Position numbers and translations under genes: made by a program. The notes under the pieces were generated by a model. It worked only from the letters and a program-made list of their open reading frames with translations. It did not search any database and was not told the origin of the DNA. A DNA stretch of 64,000 nucleotides from Deefgea piscis (GTDB lineage Bacteria > Pseudomonadota > Gammaproteobacteria > Burkholderiales > Chitinibacteraceae). Below, piece by piece: positions 8,472-18,236 of this stretch (the stretch's first letter is position 1; every line of letters begins with the position of its first letter). Location: the NCBI RefSeq assembly GCF_019665785.1, contig NZ_CP081149.1:2418001-2482000 (forward strand), in the 5' to 3' direction.

Positions 8472-9325
8472 TCGGCCTTAAAGCGGGGCAAAAAATCCCG
8501 CTGCAGCCAGCTCTCGGGTACGTCGCGAAACGCAAAATCACTGCTGCGCAGCACCGTGACCCACTGCGGATCTAGCCCATCAATAATCACCGTTTCGGTG
8601 GGTCGCGACACGCCAAGCTGCTTTTGAAAGCGGCGGTAATACGTCGTTTTTAATAAATGATCGCTACTGGAATAAAACTTGGCTTTCACCGGCTGATTAT
8701 TATTGCGGTCGATCCAATAATCGATGCGGTGATAGGTCACATCCGGCGTTTTAGCATTGAGCTTAAGCAAATACGTGTCGCGATTTTGCCGTTCACCATC
8801 GGCAATCGTTTCTTCACCAAGCAAACTTGCGGCATAGTCCACCGCCAAATTCACCGTCACCACATCGCCATTGGCCGCTTGGCCCAGCAAACGCTGCTGC
8901 GGCGAAATCCGAATACTGGCCTTGCTGGATGGATCATACAGCCATAAATCATTGCCATTTTTCAGCAGCAATTTACCAGCATCGCGTTGCGGTGCGACAA
9001 AGCGAATTAAATTGCGAAACTGCCCGCTCTGCGAATCAGCGCGCGCATACACCGCCAAGGTGCTGGTTTCCACTTGCTTGCCATTGCGATATTCAATCAA
9101 GGTGCTGGTAACGCCAAAAGGTTGCTCAGGATTACGTATCGCGTCGCTGGCGCTTAAGATTTGCTGCGCGCTCGGTGCCGCACCCACTGATGCGCAGCAG
9201 GCCAGCACTACACTCGCACCTAATACCCGGCACAGCGTTTTAAGTGAGCGCTGGGCGGTGTTATTAGCCGCGCGTTCACCTGCTGCGGGCATCGTCGCCC
9301 AGCTTTGCTGCATCGCTTTATTCAT
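8468..9325 (-). CDS. LolA-like outer-membrane lipoprotein-sorting protein
   Basis: The 285-residue protein has a late signal peptide (hydrophobic VLGASVVLACCASVGA, about residues 34-49) and a LolA/LolB-like half-barrel domain of the COG2834 type: periodic strands, DLWLYDPSSKAS, YWIDRNNNQPVKAKFY. Such proteins carry lipids or lipoproteins across the periplasm. It is encoded beside an ABC ATPase and FtsX permease, which resembles the Lol arrangement, but it is not standard LolA, which is shorter. The start has AAGGACG upstream and overlaps the DUF5668-like gene by eight bases. Confidence 0.78.
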   Translation of the reverse strand: MNKAMQQSWATMPAAGERAANNTAQRSLKTLCRVLGASVVLACCASVGAAPSAQQILSASDAIRNPEQPFGVTSTLIEYRNGKQVETSTLAVYARADSQSGQFRNLIRFVAPQRDAGKLLLKNGNDLWLYDPSSKASIRISPQQRLLGQAANGDVVTVNLAVDYAASLLGEETIADGERQNRDTYLLKLNAKTPDVTYHRIDYWIDRNNNQPVKAKFYSSSDHLLKTTYYRRFQKQLGVSRPTETVIIDGLDPQWVTVLRSSDFAFRDVPESWLQRDFLPRFKAE

Positions 9326-9506
9326 CTTTGTCGTCCTTGTCTTTCGGGCGGCGAAACAATAAATTCACCCCCACAATAATCAGCACCAAGGGCCACCACA
9401 GCGCCCACATTTGGCCAAAGCTGGGTACAAAGCCAAAGTTATGCGCCAAAAACAACAGCCCGAGCGCAACCAACAGCAGCGCAGAAAAATACTTATGTCG
9501 CATCAT
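9318..9506 (-). CDS. Small LiaI/LiaF-type (DUF5668-like) membrane protein
   Basis: The 62-residue product has two transmembrane helices (FSALLLVALGLLFLAHNFG and WWPLVLIIVGVNLLF) and a charged tail ending KDKDDKDE. The pattern of a G-x-L-F-L first helix and a W-P-L-x-L-I second helix matches DUF5668/LiaF-like membrane regions, which in Firmicutes modulate envelope-stress sensing. The start was set at the ATG at 9506 because of the upstream AGAAGGA ribosome site. It sits inside the ABC/LytTR operon. Confidence 0.75.
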   Translation of the reverse strand: MMRHKYFSALLLVALGLLFLAHNFGFVPSFGQMWALWWPLVLIIVGVNLLFRRPKDKDDKDE

Positions 9507-9536
9507 TCTATCCTTCTGGTATTGACACATGACGGC

Positions 9537-10931
9537 TTACACATGACGCAATGCATCGACAATATTCATTCTGGCAGCACGGCGCGCTGGCCACCAAGCC
9601 GAGATGGCCGCCAATACCACCAACATCAATCCCGTACCAAATAACATCCGCGTTTCGCCCCACACCCGCACTGTGAGTGGCACCGGCTCAGTATTGCCCG
9701 GCGGCAACCAAGTTAAACCGGCATGATTAATTACCCATGCCAATACCAGCGCCAATACCACCCCGAAAATCGCGCCAATGGCCCCTAGCAAAGCGCCCTC
9801 GCAAACAAATAAGCGCCAGATGCCATTACGCCGCACGCCCATCGCCCGCAACGTACCGATTTCCACCGTGCGCTCCATCACCGCCATGCTCATGGTATTG
9901 CCAACAGTAAACAGCACAATCGCCCCGATTAGCAGCGAAATAAAACTAAAAATCGCGGTAAACATGCCAGTGATTTGGCCAAAAGAAGGATTCAGCGTGG
10001 CATAGTCATACACCGCCAAGGGCTGATCTTTGAGCGTAGTGGTCAATAGCGTATTGATCCGCGCCTGTGCTTTAGCTAAATCAGCGCTGTGCTTAAGCTG
10101 CAACACAATCGCCGTCACTTGTGGTGTTTCTTGGCCGTACACCAATTGCTGCGCTTGCGGTAAATGCAGCAGCATTGAAATGTCATCGAGCTCTTTTACG
10201 CCAAAGCCTTGCGCTTTCACCACCGCCAAAGTCGCCACATTAGGCGCGCCGTGCACATTAGCGGCCAACAACTCAATTTGCGGTACAGCGCTGGTTTGTT
10301 GTTTTGGATTTTCGGCATTGGCTTGCTGCGACAAAGCGCTGATATCATCGGGCGCCGCAGGGCCATCGTTGACTTTGGCTTGGCTGGCCGGGCAATCTTT
10401 GAGCTGCAACGGCGCGCATAACTGCAGCACCCGCGCTACACCATTGCCAATCACCACGGCATTGCCCGCCGTGCCGGTTAAGGCCAGCGTTTTGGCCTCG
10501 CCGGGAAAATCAAATTCATTCCAGCGGCGCATTTGATTTTGATCGCTCACCCATACCCCGGTACCGATCACCGTGCGCGACACACCAGCGCTAAAGTTGC
10601 CGGCAATACCCCCTAGGCTCAGCGTTGGCGTTACCACCGTCAGCAGCGGTTTTAACTCTGGATCATGGCGTAGCACTTCAATCAAACTGGCGTAGTTTTT
10701 AATGCCATACGCCGCTGGATTGCCGCTGCCGTATAAAAAATAGTCTTTATGCTGAATCTGCAAATGCCCGGCGCTGCGCACAAAGTTGGTTTGCAAACCC
10801 AAATTGATATTGCCGCTATAACCGCCAAAAATCAGAATCGCCACCGCGCCAATCATCATCGCCAGCAAGGTGGTTAAAGAGCGACGACGATTGCGTAATA
10901 AATTTCTTAGCGCCAACGTTATAACACTCAT
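9537..10931 (-). CDS. ABC transporter permease, MacB/FtsX/LolCE type
   Basis: The 464-residue protein has one N-terminal helix (MIGAVAILIFGGY region), a long periplasmic domain (about residues 45-310) and three C-terminal helices typical of FtsX permeases. The conserved cytoplasmic loop MERTVEIGTLRAMGVRR contacts the ATPase. It overlaps the ATPase gene by four bases. Members of this superfamily extract lipoproteins or drive periplasmic work rather than moving small solutes; here the LolA-like gene nearby suggests a lipid or lipoprotein cargo. Confidence 0.88.
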   Translation of the reverse strand: MSVITLALRNLLRNRRRSLTTLLAMMIGAVAILIFGGYSGNINLGLQTNFVRSAGHLQIQHKDYFLYGSGNPAAYGIKNYASLIEVLRHDPELKPLLTVVTPTLSLGGIAGNFSAGVSRTVIGTGVWVSDQNQMRRWNEFDFPGEAKTLALTGTAGNAVVIGNGVARVLQLCAPLQLKDCPASQAKVNDGPAAPDDISALSQQANAENPKQQTSAVPQIELLAANVHGAPNVATLAVVKAQGFGVKELDDISMLLHLPQAQQLVYGQETPQVTAIVLQLKHSADLAKAQARINTLLTTTLKDQPLAVYDYATLNPSFGQITGMFTAIFSFISLLIGAIVLFTVGNTMSMAVMERTVEIGTLRAMGVRRNGIWRLFVCEGALLGAIGAIFGVVLALVLAWVINHAGLTWLPPGNTEPVPLTVRVWGETRMLFGTGLMLVVLAAISAWWPARRAARMNIVDALRHV

Positions 10932-11626
10932 AATGCCACCGCCATTTTGCGTTCAATCGCCACAATACGGCCATCCCGAATCATCACCGCATCATCCGCT
11001 GCGGCCAAAACTTGTGGGTCATGCGAAGAAAAAACAAACGACACCGCCAGCTCGCGCTGCATTTGCCGCATTAGCGCAATAATCGACGCGCCAGTATGGC
11101 TGTCTAGATTGGCCGTTGGCTCATCGGCCAACACCCACTGCGGCTGCGTCGCCAAAGCCCGTGCTATCGCCACCCTTTGCCGTTGCCCGCCCGACAGTTG
11201 CCCGGGTAAATGCTGGCTTTTTTCGCTCAAGCCGACGGCGTCGAGCAGCATTTTTACCCGTTTATGCCGCGCTGGCCGCGCCACTTTGGCCAAAAGCAAA
11301 GGGTATTCGATGTTTTCAAACGCTGATAACACCGGCAATAAATTAAAGTTTTGAAACACAAAACCAATATGGCGCAAACGAAAGTCCGCCAAAGCCGAAT
11401 CGCTCATTTGCTGCACGTTTTCACCGGCCACCGTAATCTCACCGCTATCGGGCAAATCAATACAGCCAATCAAATTAAGCAAGGTGGTTTTGCCGCTACC
11501 CGATGGGCCGGAGAGCACAGTAAACCGCTGCGGCAAAATCTCTAAATTAATATCGGCCAAAGCGGGCACTGCCACACTGTCGAGCTGATAGCGTTTATTC
11601 ACTTGTTGTAAGGTGACTGGCAACAT
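10928..11626 (-). CDS. ABC transporter ATP-binding protein, LolD/MacB type
   Basis: From the ATG at 11626 the protein has 232 residues. Motifs: Walker A GPSGSGKTT, Q-loop FVFQNFNLLP, signature LSGGQRQRVAIARA, Walker B WVLADEPTANLD, H-loop FSSHD. The sequence LADEPTANLD and the insert are those of the LolD/MacB/FtsE branch. It is the first gene of the minus-strand operon that runs to the LytTR regulator. A TTG start four codons upstream is also possible. Confidence 0.92.
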   Translation of the reverse strand: MLPVTLQQVNKRYQLDSVAVPALADINLEILPQRFTVLSGPSGSGKTTLLNLIGCIDLPDSGEITVAGENVQQMSDSALADFRLRHIGFVFQNFNLLPVLSAFENIEYPLLLAKVARPARHKRVKMLLDAVGLSEKSQHLPGQLSGGQRQRVAIARALATQPQWVLADEPTANLDSHTGASIIALMRQMQRELAVSFVFSSHDPQVLAAADDAVMIRDGRIVAIERKMAVAL

Positions 11627-11638
11627 GGTCGTTCTCAA

Positions 11639-12055
11639 TTCAAGGCAGAGAATTACACTGTATGCCGTTTGGGTAGCGCTGCGTAAATTTGCGATAAAGC
11701 GGGGTTTTGGCGCTTGAAATGCCGGATTTTTGGATTAATTGGTGAGCCCACGATAAAGACTGCGACCCGAGCCGCCGCAACCGCTGCCCGATTGGCCATC
11801 CCAGCGCAAAAAACGCCCCTTTCACGGCGAACTTTGCCAAGGCAATGCAGTCAAATCGGCGGATTAATCAGTCAAGCAGTCTGGCAGTAGAAAGCCATTT
11901 GTAAGCGCGGTAAGCCGAACGGCAAACCCCTTGCATTTTCTTATACCAAGGCTTAGTTTTTCTGGTATCTTCACAGCCCCCTTTGTTTACAAGGGTTTCA
12001 TGCCAATACCATATATCGGTATGGCACCCATCGTTTGCTCTGCAAGGTATTACCC
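11639..12055. other. Divergent intergenic region with a palindrome
   Basis: The region separates the ABC operon and the YdjM-like gene. An imperfect palindrome at 12001-12026 (TGCCAATACC, seven-base centre, GGTATGGCA) lies about 30 bases before the YdjM-like start and could be an operator. Short open frames here lack ribosome sites and were not called. Confidence 0.45.
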
Positions 12056-12643
12056 ATGATGGCCCGGACCCACATTGCATTTGCCGCCTTGATGATGGTG
12101 GCCTGCAGTGTTGGCATTTTGCAGCGGATGCCGCAAGTGCATGAAGTCGCCCTCGCTGGCGCAGCCGGCCTACTGCCCGATTTGGATCATCCCAAATCGA
12201 CTTTTGGCCGTATCGTGCCGTATATATCGATACCGATTGCCAAAGTGTTTGGTCATCGCGGCTTTACGCATTCTTTTTTGATGGTCGCATTGATTATTTG
12301 GCTGTTGCTCACCTATCGCGAGCAGCAAAACATCCCCGTTTTGCCCTTGGTCATCGGCTATTTTTCGCACATTATCGGCGATTTGCTCACCCCATCAGGC
12401 GTGCCACTGCTCTGGCCCATCCGCAAAAAATTCTCTTTAAATATTTTTAAAGCCGATGGCCCAATGGAGCATTTTATTTATCGCGGCTGCTGGCTCGGTG
12501 TAGGGTATTTTTTATGGGTGGCGCTACAAAGACCGGGCGATCTATGGATTCGCCCTGCCCATATGGCGGTCAGCAACTGGTGCGTTGCCGCGCTTGAGCA
12601 AAGCGCTACGATGCTGGTGCATCTACTGCGTATCATGGCCTAA
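12056..12643 (+). CDS. YdjM/DUF457-type membrane-bound metal-dependent hydrolase
   Basis: The 195-residue protein has several membrane helices and the family's metal-ligand motifs: an early THIAF, GLLPDLDHP, then HRGFTHSF, and later HIIGDLLTPSG. E. coli YdjM is SOS-induced; I see no LexA box here, so regulation is unknown. The start ATG (first of two adjacent ones) follows AAGGT by seven bases. Its stop overlaps by four bases with the stop of the convergent CPBP gene. Confidence 0.82.
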   Translation: MMARTHIAFAALMMVACSVGILQRMPQVHEVALAGAAGLLPDLDHPKSTFGRIVPYISIPIAKVFGHRGFTHSFLMVALIIWLLLTYREQQNIPVLPLVIGYFSHIIGDLLTPSGVPLLWPIRKKFSLNIFKADGPMEHFIYRGCWLGVGYFLWVALQRPGDLWIRPAHMAVSNWCVAALEQSATMLVHLLRIMA

Positions 12644-13485
12644 CGGAGCATCGGATAAGTCAGCAAGGTAAAATGCAGCGCATTGAGGCCAAAATGCGCT
12701 AGCATCGCCGCCAGCAAACCACCATAGCGATACGCTACGCCATAGGCCACGCCGGCAATGGTTGCCAATACCACCCAAAGCCAACCGCCCGCCATATGCG
12801 CCAAGCCAAACAATAACGCCGCCAAACCCAGCGCAATACCCGCACCATAAGGCCTATGCGCCAGCCAGCGACTTAAATGGCCTTGTATATAAGCGCGAAA
12901 AAACACTTCTTCGGCCATACACACCAGCAAAAAATTATTCAATAACCACAGCGCAGTAATATCTGGCCATTTAGGCTGCCATGCCAGCACCTGCCAACTC
13001 AAAGCCACAGGCACAATCAATGCGATAGCCGCAATCAACGGAATAATCGCCGCGACTAGCGTTCGCCCTAGGCCCATTCGCTGCGCCAGCAGTGGAAAAC
13101 ACAGCAGCAAACCAAAACCAATCAGCGGCTTATCTAGGTTTAAATACAGCGAAAACGGCAGCGCATCGACCGACAAGGCTTGCGGAGCAAACACCAAGGG
13201 GTTTTTAAATCCAGCAAAGCGATGCAGCATCAAACCCAGCGCCGTACCGACAAAAACGAGATGCGCCAATAGCCGAATCGATCGCCGCGTTCCGCGCATA
13301 CCCCAGCCCGCCAAGCCCAGTAAAACCATAGGCAATAAGGCCCACGCATCAAGCAAACCAAGCAGCGCCGCTGCGCCATACGCCAACACCAACAAAGGCA
13401 GGTAATAACGGCAAGTAAAGCCCAAAATTGCCAGCAAAGACGCAGCAAACAGCGCGGCAAAAGGCAAGAAATACAGGAGTGTCAT
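12640..13485 (-). CDS. CPBP-family intramembrane glutamic endopeptidase
   Basis: The 281-residue protein has about eight hydrophobic segments. The CPBP (Abi/Rce1-like) motifs are in the C-terminal half: EEVFFRAYIQG (EExxxR), FGLAHM, and HFGLNALHF. Such proteins cleave or process membrane-associated substrates; the substrate here is unknown. The ATG at 13485 was chosen over a TTG five codons upstream; neither has a clear ribosome site. It is convergent with the YdjM-like gene. Confidence 0.82.
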   Translation of the reverse strand: MTLLYFLPFAALFAASLLAILGFTCRYYLPLLVLAYGAAALLGLLDAWALLPMVLLGLAGWGMRGTRRSIRLLAHLVFVGTALGLMLHRFAGFKNPLVFAPQALSVDALPFSLYLNLDKPLIGFGLLLCFPLLAQRMGLGRTLVAAIIPLIAAIALIVPVALSWQVLAWQPKWPDITALWLLNNFLLVCMAEEVFFRAYIQGHLSRWLAHRPYGAGIALGLAALLFGLAHMAGGWLWVVLATIAGVAYGVAYRYGGLLAAMLAHFGLNALHFTLLTYPMLR

Positions 13486-13580
13486 CGCAGCAATCAGCAA
13501 AAAGAGTGCTGAATTTTACCGCAAGCCAGCCATCATCAACGCGCAAGCATTGATTTAAACTGCCGTTTCAGACGCAAAAA

Positions 13581-13616
13581 AGCCTGCTTGAGTTAACCCA
13601 AGCAGGCTTGCGCGCA
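13581..13616 (-). terminator. Intrinsic terminator of the chemotaxis receptor gene
   Basis: A perfect ten-base stem (AGCCTGCTTG / CAAGCAGGCT) lies just past the stop at 13627. On the minus strand the stem is followed by TTTTTTG. Confidence 0.85.
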
Positions 13617-13626
13617 ACAATACTGA

Positions 13627-15330
13627 TTAAGTCAGCTGAAAGTTTTTCATTTCCATACTCAATGATTTTGATAGCTCGCCCATGCGCCGCGAAATACTCG
13701 CCGCCCGCTCAACCGCCGTACAGCTGGCGCTGGCCATTTGCGTCACTTGCTCAATATTATTGGCCACTTGGTTGGCCGTTTGTGATTGTTCGTGTAAAGA
13801 GCTGCTAATTTCATCAATCACGCCCATCACATCATTAGCATCTTGCCGGATTGAGCCAAATGCGCCGCCTGCTTGGCTGGCCAAGTCCACCCCAACTGCG
13901 ACTTTACTCACGCCGGTATTCATAAACACCGCAGTCGACTCGGTACCCGACTGAATGCTGCGAATTTTTTCGGTGATTTCTTGCGTCGAGAGTGCCGTGC
14001 GCTCGGCCAACTTACGCACCTCATCGGCCACCACCGCAAAGCCCCGCCCTTGCTCACCAGCGCGCGCTGCCTCAATCGCGGCATTGAGCGCCAATAAATT
14101 AGTTTGATCGGCAATATCGCGAATCACCTGCACAATCTGCGAAATCTGCTGCGTTTGCCCAGTGAGCGTGGCGACGCTATTGGATGCATCTTGCACCGAG
14201 GTGGCAATCACTCGAATACTATCGACCGTATCGCTAATCACCCGTTCACCGCGATCCAAAGCTTGATTCGACGAGCGAGTTCGCTCTGAGGCACTGCTGG
14301 CGTTGCTCGACACATGATTAATACTGACCACCATTTGCTCAATCGCCGCGCTCATACTCGACATTGAATCCGTTTGCCCTTGCACCAAATGCTCGGCTTC
14401 GCTGGACGCCGAACTAATCTCTACCGCACCTTGCTCAATCTCACGCGCAGTCATCGTCACTTGCAATACGATGCGGCTGAGTTTTTGCTGCATCACCGCC
14501 ATCAAGGCCATAAAGCTGTCGCTAGCGCTGCCCTCTGGAACAATCGGATGAGAAAAATCCCCCTCAGACAAATAGGCAATGTGTTTTTTGGCTTCGCTCA
14601 CCGAGCCGCCAATCACATTGATTAAGCTGCGATACGTGAGCCACAGCATCAACAGCGTTGCCAAACCCACCACCAAAAAACCCATTTCAATCATCGAGGC
14701 GACAAAAGCGGCATCGGCCACGGCTTTTTGCGTGCGCTGCTCAAACAACTGATAAAAATCATCAATCGGCTGCATGATTTTGGCTTTATTACTGTGATAC
14801 GTCGCGTCGTGCATCATCGCTCGCGCTTTGGCATAGCCTTCTTCGGCGCCCTCACCGGTTTTTTTCACCAAACCCATCGCTTCAACTTCGGTATTGACCA
14901 AACCATCGGAGTTTTTCTTTGCTTCATTGAGCTTGGCAAATTCAGCCTCGGTAAAGCCCAGCGATTTCATCATGTCCAGCAATGGCACTTTCACCGACGA
15001 ATCAGGGCGTGGTGCTTGATTGTTGGCGGCAACAAAGTCCCAATAAATCCGGTTATACGCCTCGGGGCGCGGCTTTTCGCCATTGCGAATCGCCAAAATA
15101 TCCATATATTGCTTTTCATAATTTGGGTCGCGACTCACCACATACGTTCGCGCCAAGCGCGTTAAATCGTCCGACGATTGCCGCAACTCATCAGCGAGTA
15201 AATACGATTGATAGCGCAGCTCATTCTCACGATCGACTTTGTTTTGAGCAACAACATAAAAGGCAAACAACAAAGCCAAGGCAATCAAGCCCAATACTGA
15301 GCCCAATAGATTCCTTTGAAAAGCCGACAT
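13627..15330 (-). CDS. Methyl-accepting chemotaxis protein
   Basis: The 567-residue receptor has an N-terminal transmembrane helix ([16 protein letters not shown]), a periplasmic helical domain to about residue 205, a second helix ([16 protein letters not shown]), a HAMP linker and a signalling domain. The hairpin tip [20 protein letters not shown] and [13 protein letters not shown] are intact. It should signal to CheA through CheW. The ligand is unknown. The ATG at 15330 follows GAGGTGAG. It appears monocistronic with its own terminator. Confidence 0.93.
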   Translation of the reverse strand: MSAFQRNLLGSVLGLIALALLFAFYVVAQNKVDRENELRYQSYLLADELRQSSDDLTRLARTYVVSRDPNYEKQYMDILAIRNGEKPRPEAYNRIYWDFVAANNQAPRPDSSVKVPLLDMMKSLGFTEAEFAKLNEAKKNSDGLVNTEVEAMGLVKKTGEGAEEGYAKARAMMHDATYHSNKAKIMQPIDDFYQLFEQRTQKAVADAAFVASMIEMGFLVVGLATLLMLWLTYRSLINVIGGSVSEAKKHIAYLSEGDFSHPIVPEGSASDSFMALMAVMQQKLSRIVLQVTMTAREIEQGAVEISSASSEAEHLVQGQTDSMSSMSAAIEQMVVSINHVSSNASSASERTRSSNQALDRGERVISDTVDSIRVIATSVQDASNSVATLTGQTQQISQIVQVIRDIADQTNLLALNAAIEAARAGEQGRGFAVVADEVRKLAERTALSTQEITEKIRSIQSGTESTAVFMNTGVSKVAVGVDLASQAGGAFGSIRQDANDVMGVIDEISSSLHEQSQTANQVANNIEQVTQMASASCTAVERAASISRRMGELSKSLSMEMKNFQLT

Positions 15331-15584
15331 TTTTCTCACCTCAAATTGTCATTAACATTACTAACAATAGTGGTTTTTATCTGCGCATACAACACGATTT
15401 AACTGACGAATACTAAAATAAATCAAACGCCTAAACCCCAAACACCATCACGCCGCGCATTGCCTTGCCAAGCAGCGAAAATCCCACGCCAAACAAAAAA
15501 AGATCGCACGCTGTGCCAAAGCCTAAACCGCCTTTTCGCAACGATATCGACAACATAATTCAATGCGCAAGCGCCAATCGATGA

Positions 15585-15636
15585 CTAGGTATTGCTACTG
15601 AAGCAAAAAACACAAAGCGCTACAGCGCAATACCCC
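15585..15636. repeat. 52-bp dispersed imperfect palindrome, copy 3
   Basis: It begins CTAGGTATTGCTACTGAAGC and ends AGCGCAATACCCC. Length and outer ends match the copies at 3797-3848 and 5252-5303; the middle is diverged. Confidence 0.65.
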
Positions 15637-15690
15637 TCAGCAAGATTAAGCCCGTCGCCTTGCGCCAACAATCCATGCCGACGCAGCGCA

Positions 15691-15726
15691 TAAAAAAACC
15701 GCCAGAAAACGAATCGGGCGGTTTTA
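15691..15726 (-). terminator. Intrinsic terminator downstream of the glutaredoxin-like gene
   Basis: AAAACCGCC and GGGCGGTTTT form a stem with a twelve-base loop, with a T-run on the minus strand. It lies 49 bases after the glutaredoxin-like stop. Confidence 0.75.
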
Positions 15727-15774
15727 TTCGGTGAAAGATAAAGCAGCGCGCCAAGCAGCAGCACGCGCTAAGGA

Positions 15775-16131
15775 TTAGGCGAAGCGTTGTTCTAAGTATT
15801 GAATAATACTTTTCGATTCATACAACCATTGCACTTGGTTGTTTTCTTCAATGCGCAAACACGGCACCTGCACCTTGCCCCCCATTTTTGCCAACTCGGC
15901 TTTATGCTCAGCTTGTTTGGCATTGATGGTTTGAATATTTAAACCTTGGCGGCGCAGTGCGCGGCGCACCTTCACGCAAAACGGGCAAGCCTCGTATTCA
16001 TACAGCGCCAACGATTGAGTTTGCTGATCCAACCATGCTTGATGCTCAGCCGGATGCTGCGCTTTTTTCGGCGCAAAAATCGCATTTAAAATCAAAATCA
16101 ATCGCCCAACGATCCAGCGGAATGCTTTCAT
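15775..16131 (-). CDS. Glutaredoxin/GST N-terminal-domain protein with membrane anchor
   Basis: The 118-residue protein starts with a hydrophobic helix (IVGRLILILNAIFA), then a thioredoxin fold of the glutaredoxin type with the redox motif CPFC (EYEACPFCVKVRRALRR), the cis-Pro motif VQVPCLR and a C-terminal ESKSIIQYLEQ as in GST N-terminal domains. It probably reduces disulfides or glutathione mixed disulfides near the membrane. It stands alone between two intergenic regions. Confidence 0.85.
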   Translation of the reverse strand: MKAFRWIVGRLILILNAIFAPKKAQHPAEHQAWLDQQTQSLALYEYEACPFCVKVRRALRRQGLNIQTINAKQAEHKAELAKMGGKVQVPCLRIEENNQVQWLYESKSIIQYLEQRFA

Positions 16132-16619
16132 AAGTATCTCGAATTATTTAATTATTTTTAAGCCGGCGATTTTATCCAATCGCCAGCATTTGGGCTATGG
16201 CTTTGTGCAACCGCGTAAGGCGCGATCAATTCAAATCGTGAGTAAGGTGCAATAATGCGTAGGGTTTGAATAATCGCAGTGCATTCCACCTTGGGCATCA
16301 CGAAACGGTGGAATGCGCGATGCTTATTCCACCCTAGCTGCCACGGGGTATTTCCATCAAAGCATTAAAATAAAAAGCCCACAAAGCAATACCGCCGCAG
16401 GGTGTGCATTGCCTTCAGCTTTTGCGCACCAAATCACGACACCAGCCCTCTCAAAGCCTATCGGCGCTCGCCAACCCTAAGCCATGCTGGCGCTAATGGT
16501 ATTGCAGCGTTTAACAGAGCCAGTTTGTAAGTAATATACCCGATATACCCAATAGCCTTACTTACGGTAGATGGACACAATCTTGCTACGACTAAAAAAC
16601 CCTCTAGGGAATTAAACAA
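16132..16619. other. Intergenic region upstream of the AGCS symporter
   Basis: It contains paired repeat arms (16259-16335). Nearer the symporter start, an eight-base inverted repeat GTAAGTAA (16527-16534) / TTACTTAC (16558-16565) encloses two copies of ATATACCC, which could be a regulator site. No gene was found. Confidence 0.45.
16259..16335. repeat. Paired GTAGGGTGGAAT hairpin repeat arms
   Basis: Arm one (16259-16290) ends GCATTCCACC and arm two (16307-16335) reads GGTGGAATGC to TTATTCCACCCT. They are inverted with only 16 bp between them, so a long hairpin can form. It is the same family as at 3861-4023, with a shorter spacer. Confidence 0.65.
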
Positions 16620-18092
16620 ATGCAAGATTGGGTCAACCTGATTAACAGTTACGTCTGGAGCCCGGCATTGATTTATCTTTGCCTTGGCGTGGGCGTGTAT
16701 TTTTCAATCCGTACGCGATTTATGCAGTTGCGACTCATCCGCGATATGTTCAGCTTGTTATTTGATGGCAAAGCCTCAAGCGAAGGCGTGTCTTCGTTTC
16801 AAGCTTTATCGATGACACTCTCGGGCCGAGTCGGGATTGGTAATATCGCCGGCGTTGCCACCGCCATTTCCTTTGGTGGCCCGGGTGCGATGTTTTGGAT
16901 GTGGATGATGGCCTTTTTGGGCGCCAGCACCTCGTATGTAGAATGCACCTTGGGGCAAATTTACAAACAACGCATCGACGGCCAATTCCGTGGCGGCCCG
17001 GCTTATTACATCGAGCGCGGCCTAAAAATGCGCTGGTACGCCATTGCCTTTGCCTTGGCCACCATCTTGGGCTGCGGCCTTTTGCTGCCCGGCATGCAGG
17101 CCAACGGCATCGCCAGTGGACTGAGCAATGGCTTTGGCATTCCACCAGAAACCACCGCCTTTGGTGTGGTTCTGGTCTTGGCAACGATCATTTTTGGCGG
17201 CGTAAAACGCATCGCCCGTGTTGCTGAAGTGGTGGTGCCTTTTATGGCTTTGGGTTACATCCTGATGGCGCTGGTCATCATTGCACTCAATATTCACCTG
17301 GTCCCCGAAGTCATCACGCTAATCGTAAGCTCAGCACTGAGTTTCCATGCTGGCTTTGGTGCCATGATTGGCCTAGCGATTATGTGGGGCGTGAAGCGCG
17401 GCGTGTATTCCAATGAAGCCGGTCAAGGCTCTGGCCCACACGCGGCAGCGGCGGCTGAAGTGTCTCACCCTGCCAAACAAGGGATCGTGCAAGCGTTTGC
17501 GGTGTATATCGACACCTTGATCGTATGCTCAGCCACAGCGTTTATGATTTTGATCACCGGCAAATTTAATGTGGCTGATCCGAACAAAGAAGGCGGATTC
17601 TTGTTTCATGGTCTACCGGATATCGCCGCTGGCACGGGCTACACGCAATCGGCAGTAGAAAGCGTTTTCCCTGGCTTTGGCGCAATGTTTGTCGGTGTGG
17701 CACTGCTGTTTTTTGCCTTCACCACCATTATTGCCTACTACTACATCGCCGAAAGCAATGTGACCTACCTGCTGCAAAAGCGCCGTGGTAGCGGCACTGC
17801 GCTGTTCTTGCTCAAATGTATGCTACTCACTACCGTGGTTTACGGCGCGGTACGCACCTCTGATCTAGCGTGGGGCTTAGGCGACATTGGCGTGGGTATG
17901 ATGGCGTGGCTCAATATTATTGCCATTTTGCTATTACAAAAACCGGCCCTGATTGCACTCAAAGACTACGAAGCACAAAAAGCGCAAGGGCTAGACCCGA
18001 CGTTTGACCCTGTTAAACTCGGCATTGCCGATGCTGATTTCTGGGTAACTCGTGAAGCGGCACAACAACCTGAAACTGATAAGCGCAAATAA
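16620..18092 (+). CDS. Sodium:alanine/glycine symporter, AGCS family
   Basis: The 490-residue inner-membrane protein imports small neutral amino acids with sodium. It has ten or more hydrophobic segments and the family signature LSGRVGIGNIAGVATAI (about residues 62-78), plus KRGVYSNEAGQGSGPHAAAA and the late IAYYYIAESN segment. Length is typical. The ATG at 16620 follows AGGGA. A terminator follows the stop. Which amino acid it carries cannot be told from the sequence. Confidence 0.92.
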   Translation: MQDWVNLINSYVWSPALIYLCLGVGVYFSIRTRFMQLRLIRDMFSLLFDGKASSEGVSSFQALSMTLSGRVGIGNIAGVATAISFGGPGAMFWMWMMAFLGASTSYVECTLGQIYKQRIDGQFRGGPAYYIERGLKMRWYAIAFALATILGCGLLLPGMQANGIASGLSNGFGIPPETTAFGVVLVLATIIFGGVKRIARVAEVVVPFMALGYILMALVIIALNIHLVPEVITLIVSSALSFHAGFGAMIGLAIMWGVKRGVYSNEAGQGSGPHAAAAAEVSHPAKQGIVQAFAVYIDTLIVCSATAFMILITGKFNVADPNKEGGFLFHGLPDIAAGTGYTQSAVESVFPGFGAMFVGVALLFFAFTTIIAYYYIAESNVTYLLQKRRGSGTALFLLKCMLLTTVVYGAVRTSDLAWGLGDIGVGMMAWLNIIAILLLQKPALIALKDYEAQKAQGLDPTFDPVKLGIADADFWVTREAAQQPETDKRK

Positions 18093-18118
18093 TCACCGGA
18101 TTGTTTAAGCCAAACTCA

Positions 18119-18150
18119 GCCCACCATCATGACTGATCGGTGGGCTTTTT
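18119..18150 (+). terminator. Intrinsic terminator of the AGCS gene
   Basis: GCCCACC and GGTGGGC form a seven-base stem followed by TTTTT, 26 bases past the stop. Confidence 0.85.
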
Positions 18151-18196
18151 ACTTCCTGCAAACCTGCGCCGCCCACGCAAGTGCGCCGCATAAAAC

Positions 18197-18225
18197 AAAA
18201 CCGCTAGCATCAATTTGGCGGTTTT
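18197..18225. terminator. Possible bidirectional terminator
   Basis: AAAACCGC and GCGGTTTT form an eight-base stem with A/T outer ends, between the AGCS gene and the convergent unknown gene. Confidence 0.5.
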
Positions 18226-18236
18226 GATTTCACAGC

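Larger units (their letters stand above)
15331..15774. other. Intergenic region with a dispersed repeat and a terminator
   Basis: Beyond the receptor promoter, the stretch holds the third 52-bp palindrome (15585-15636) and the terminator of the glutaredoxin-like gene. I see no coding capacity with a ribosome site. Confidence 0.5.
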
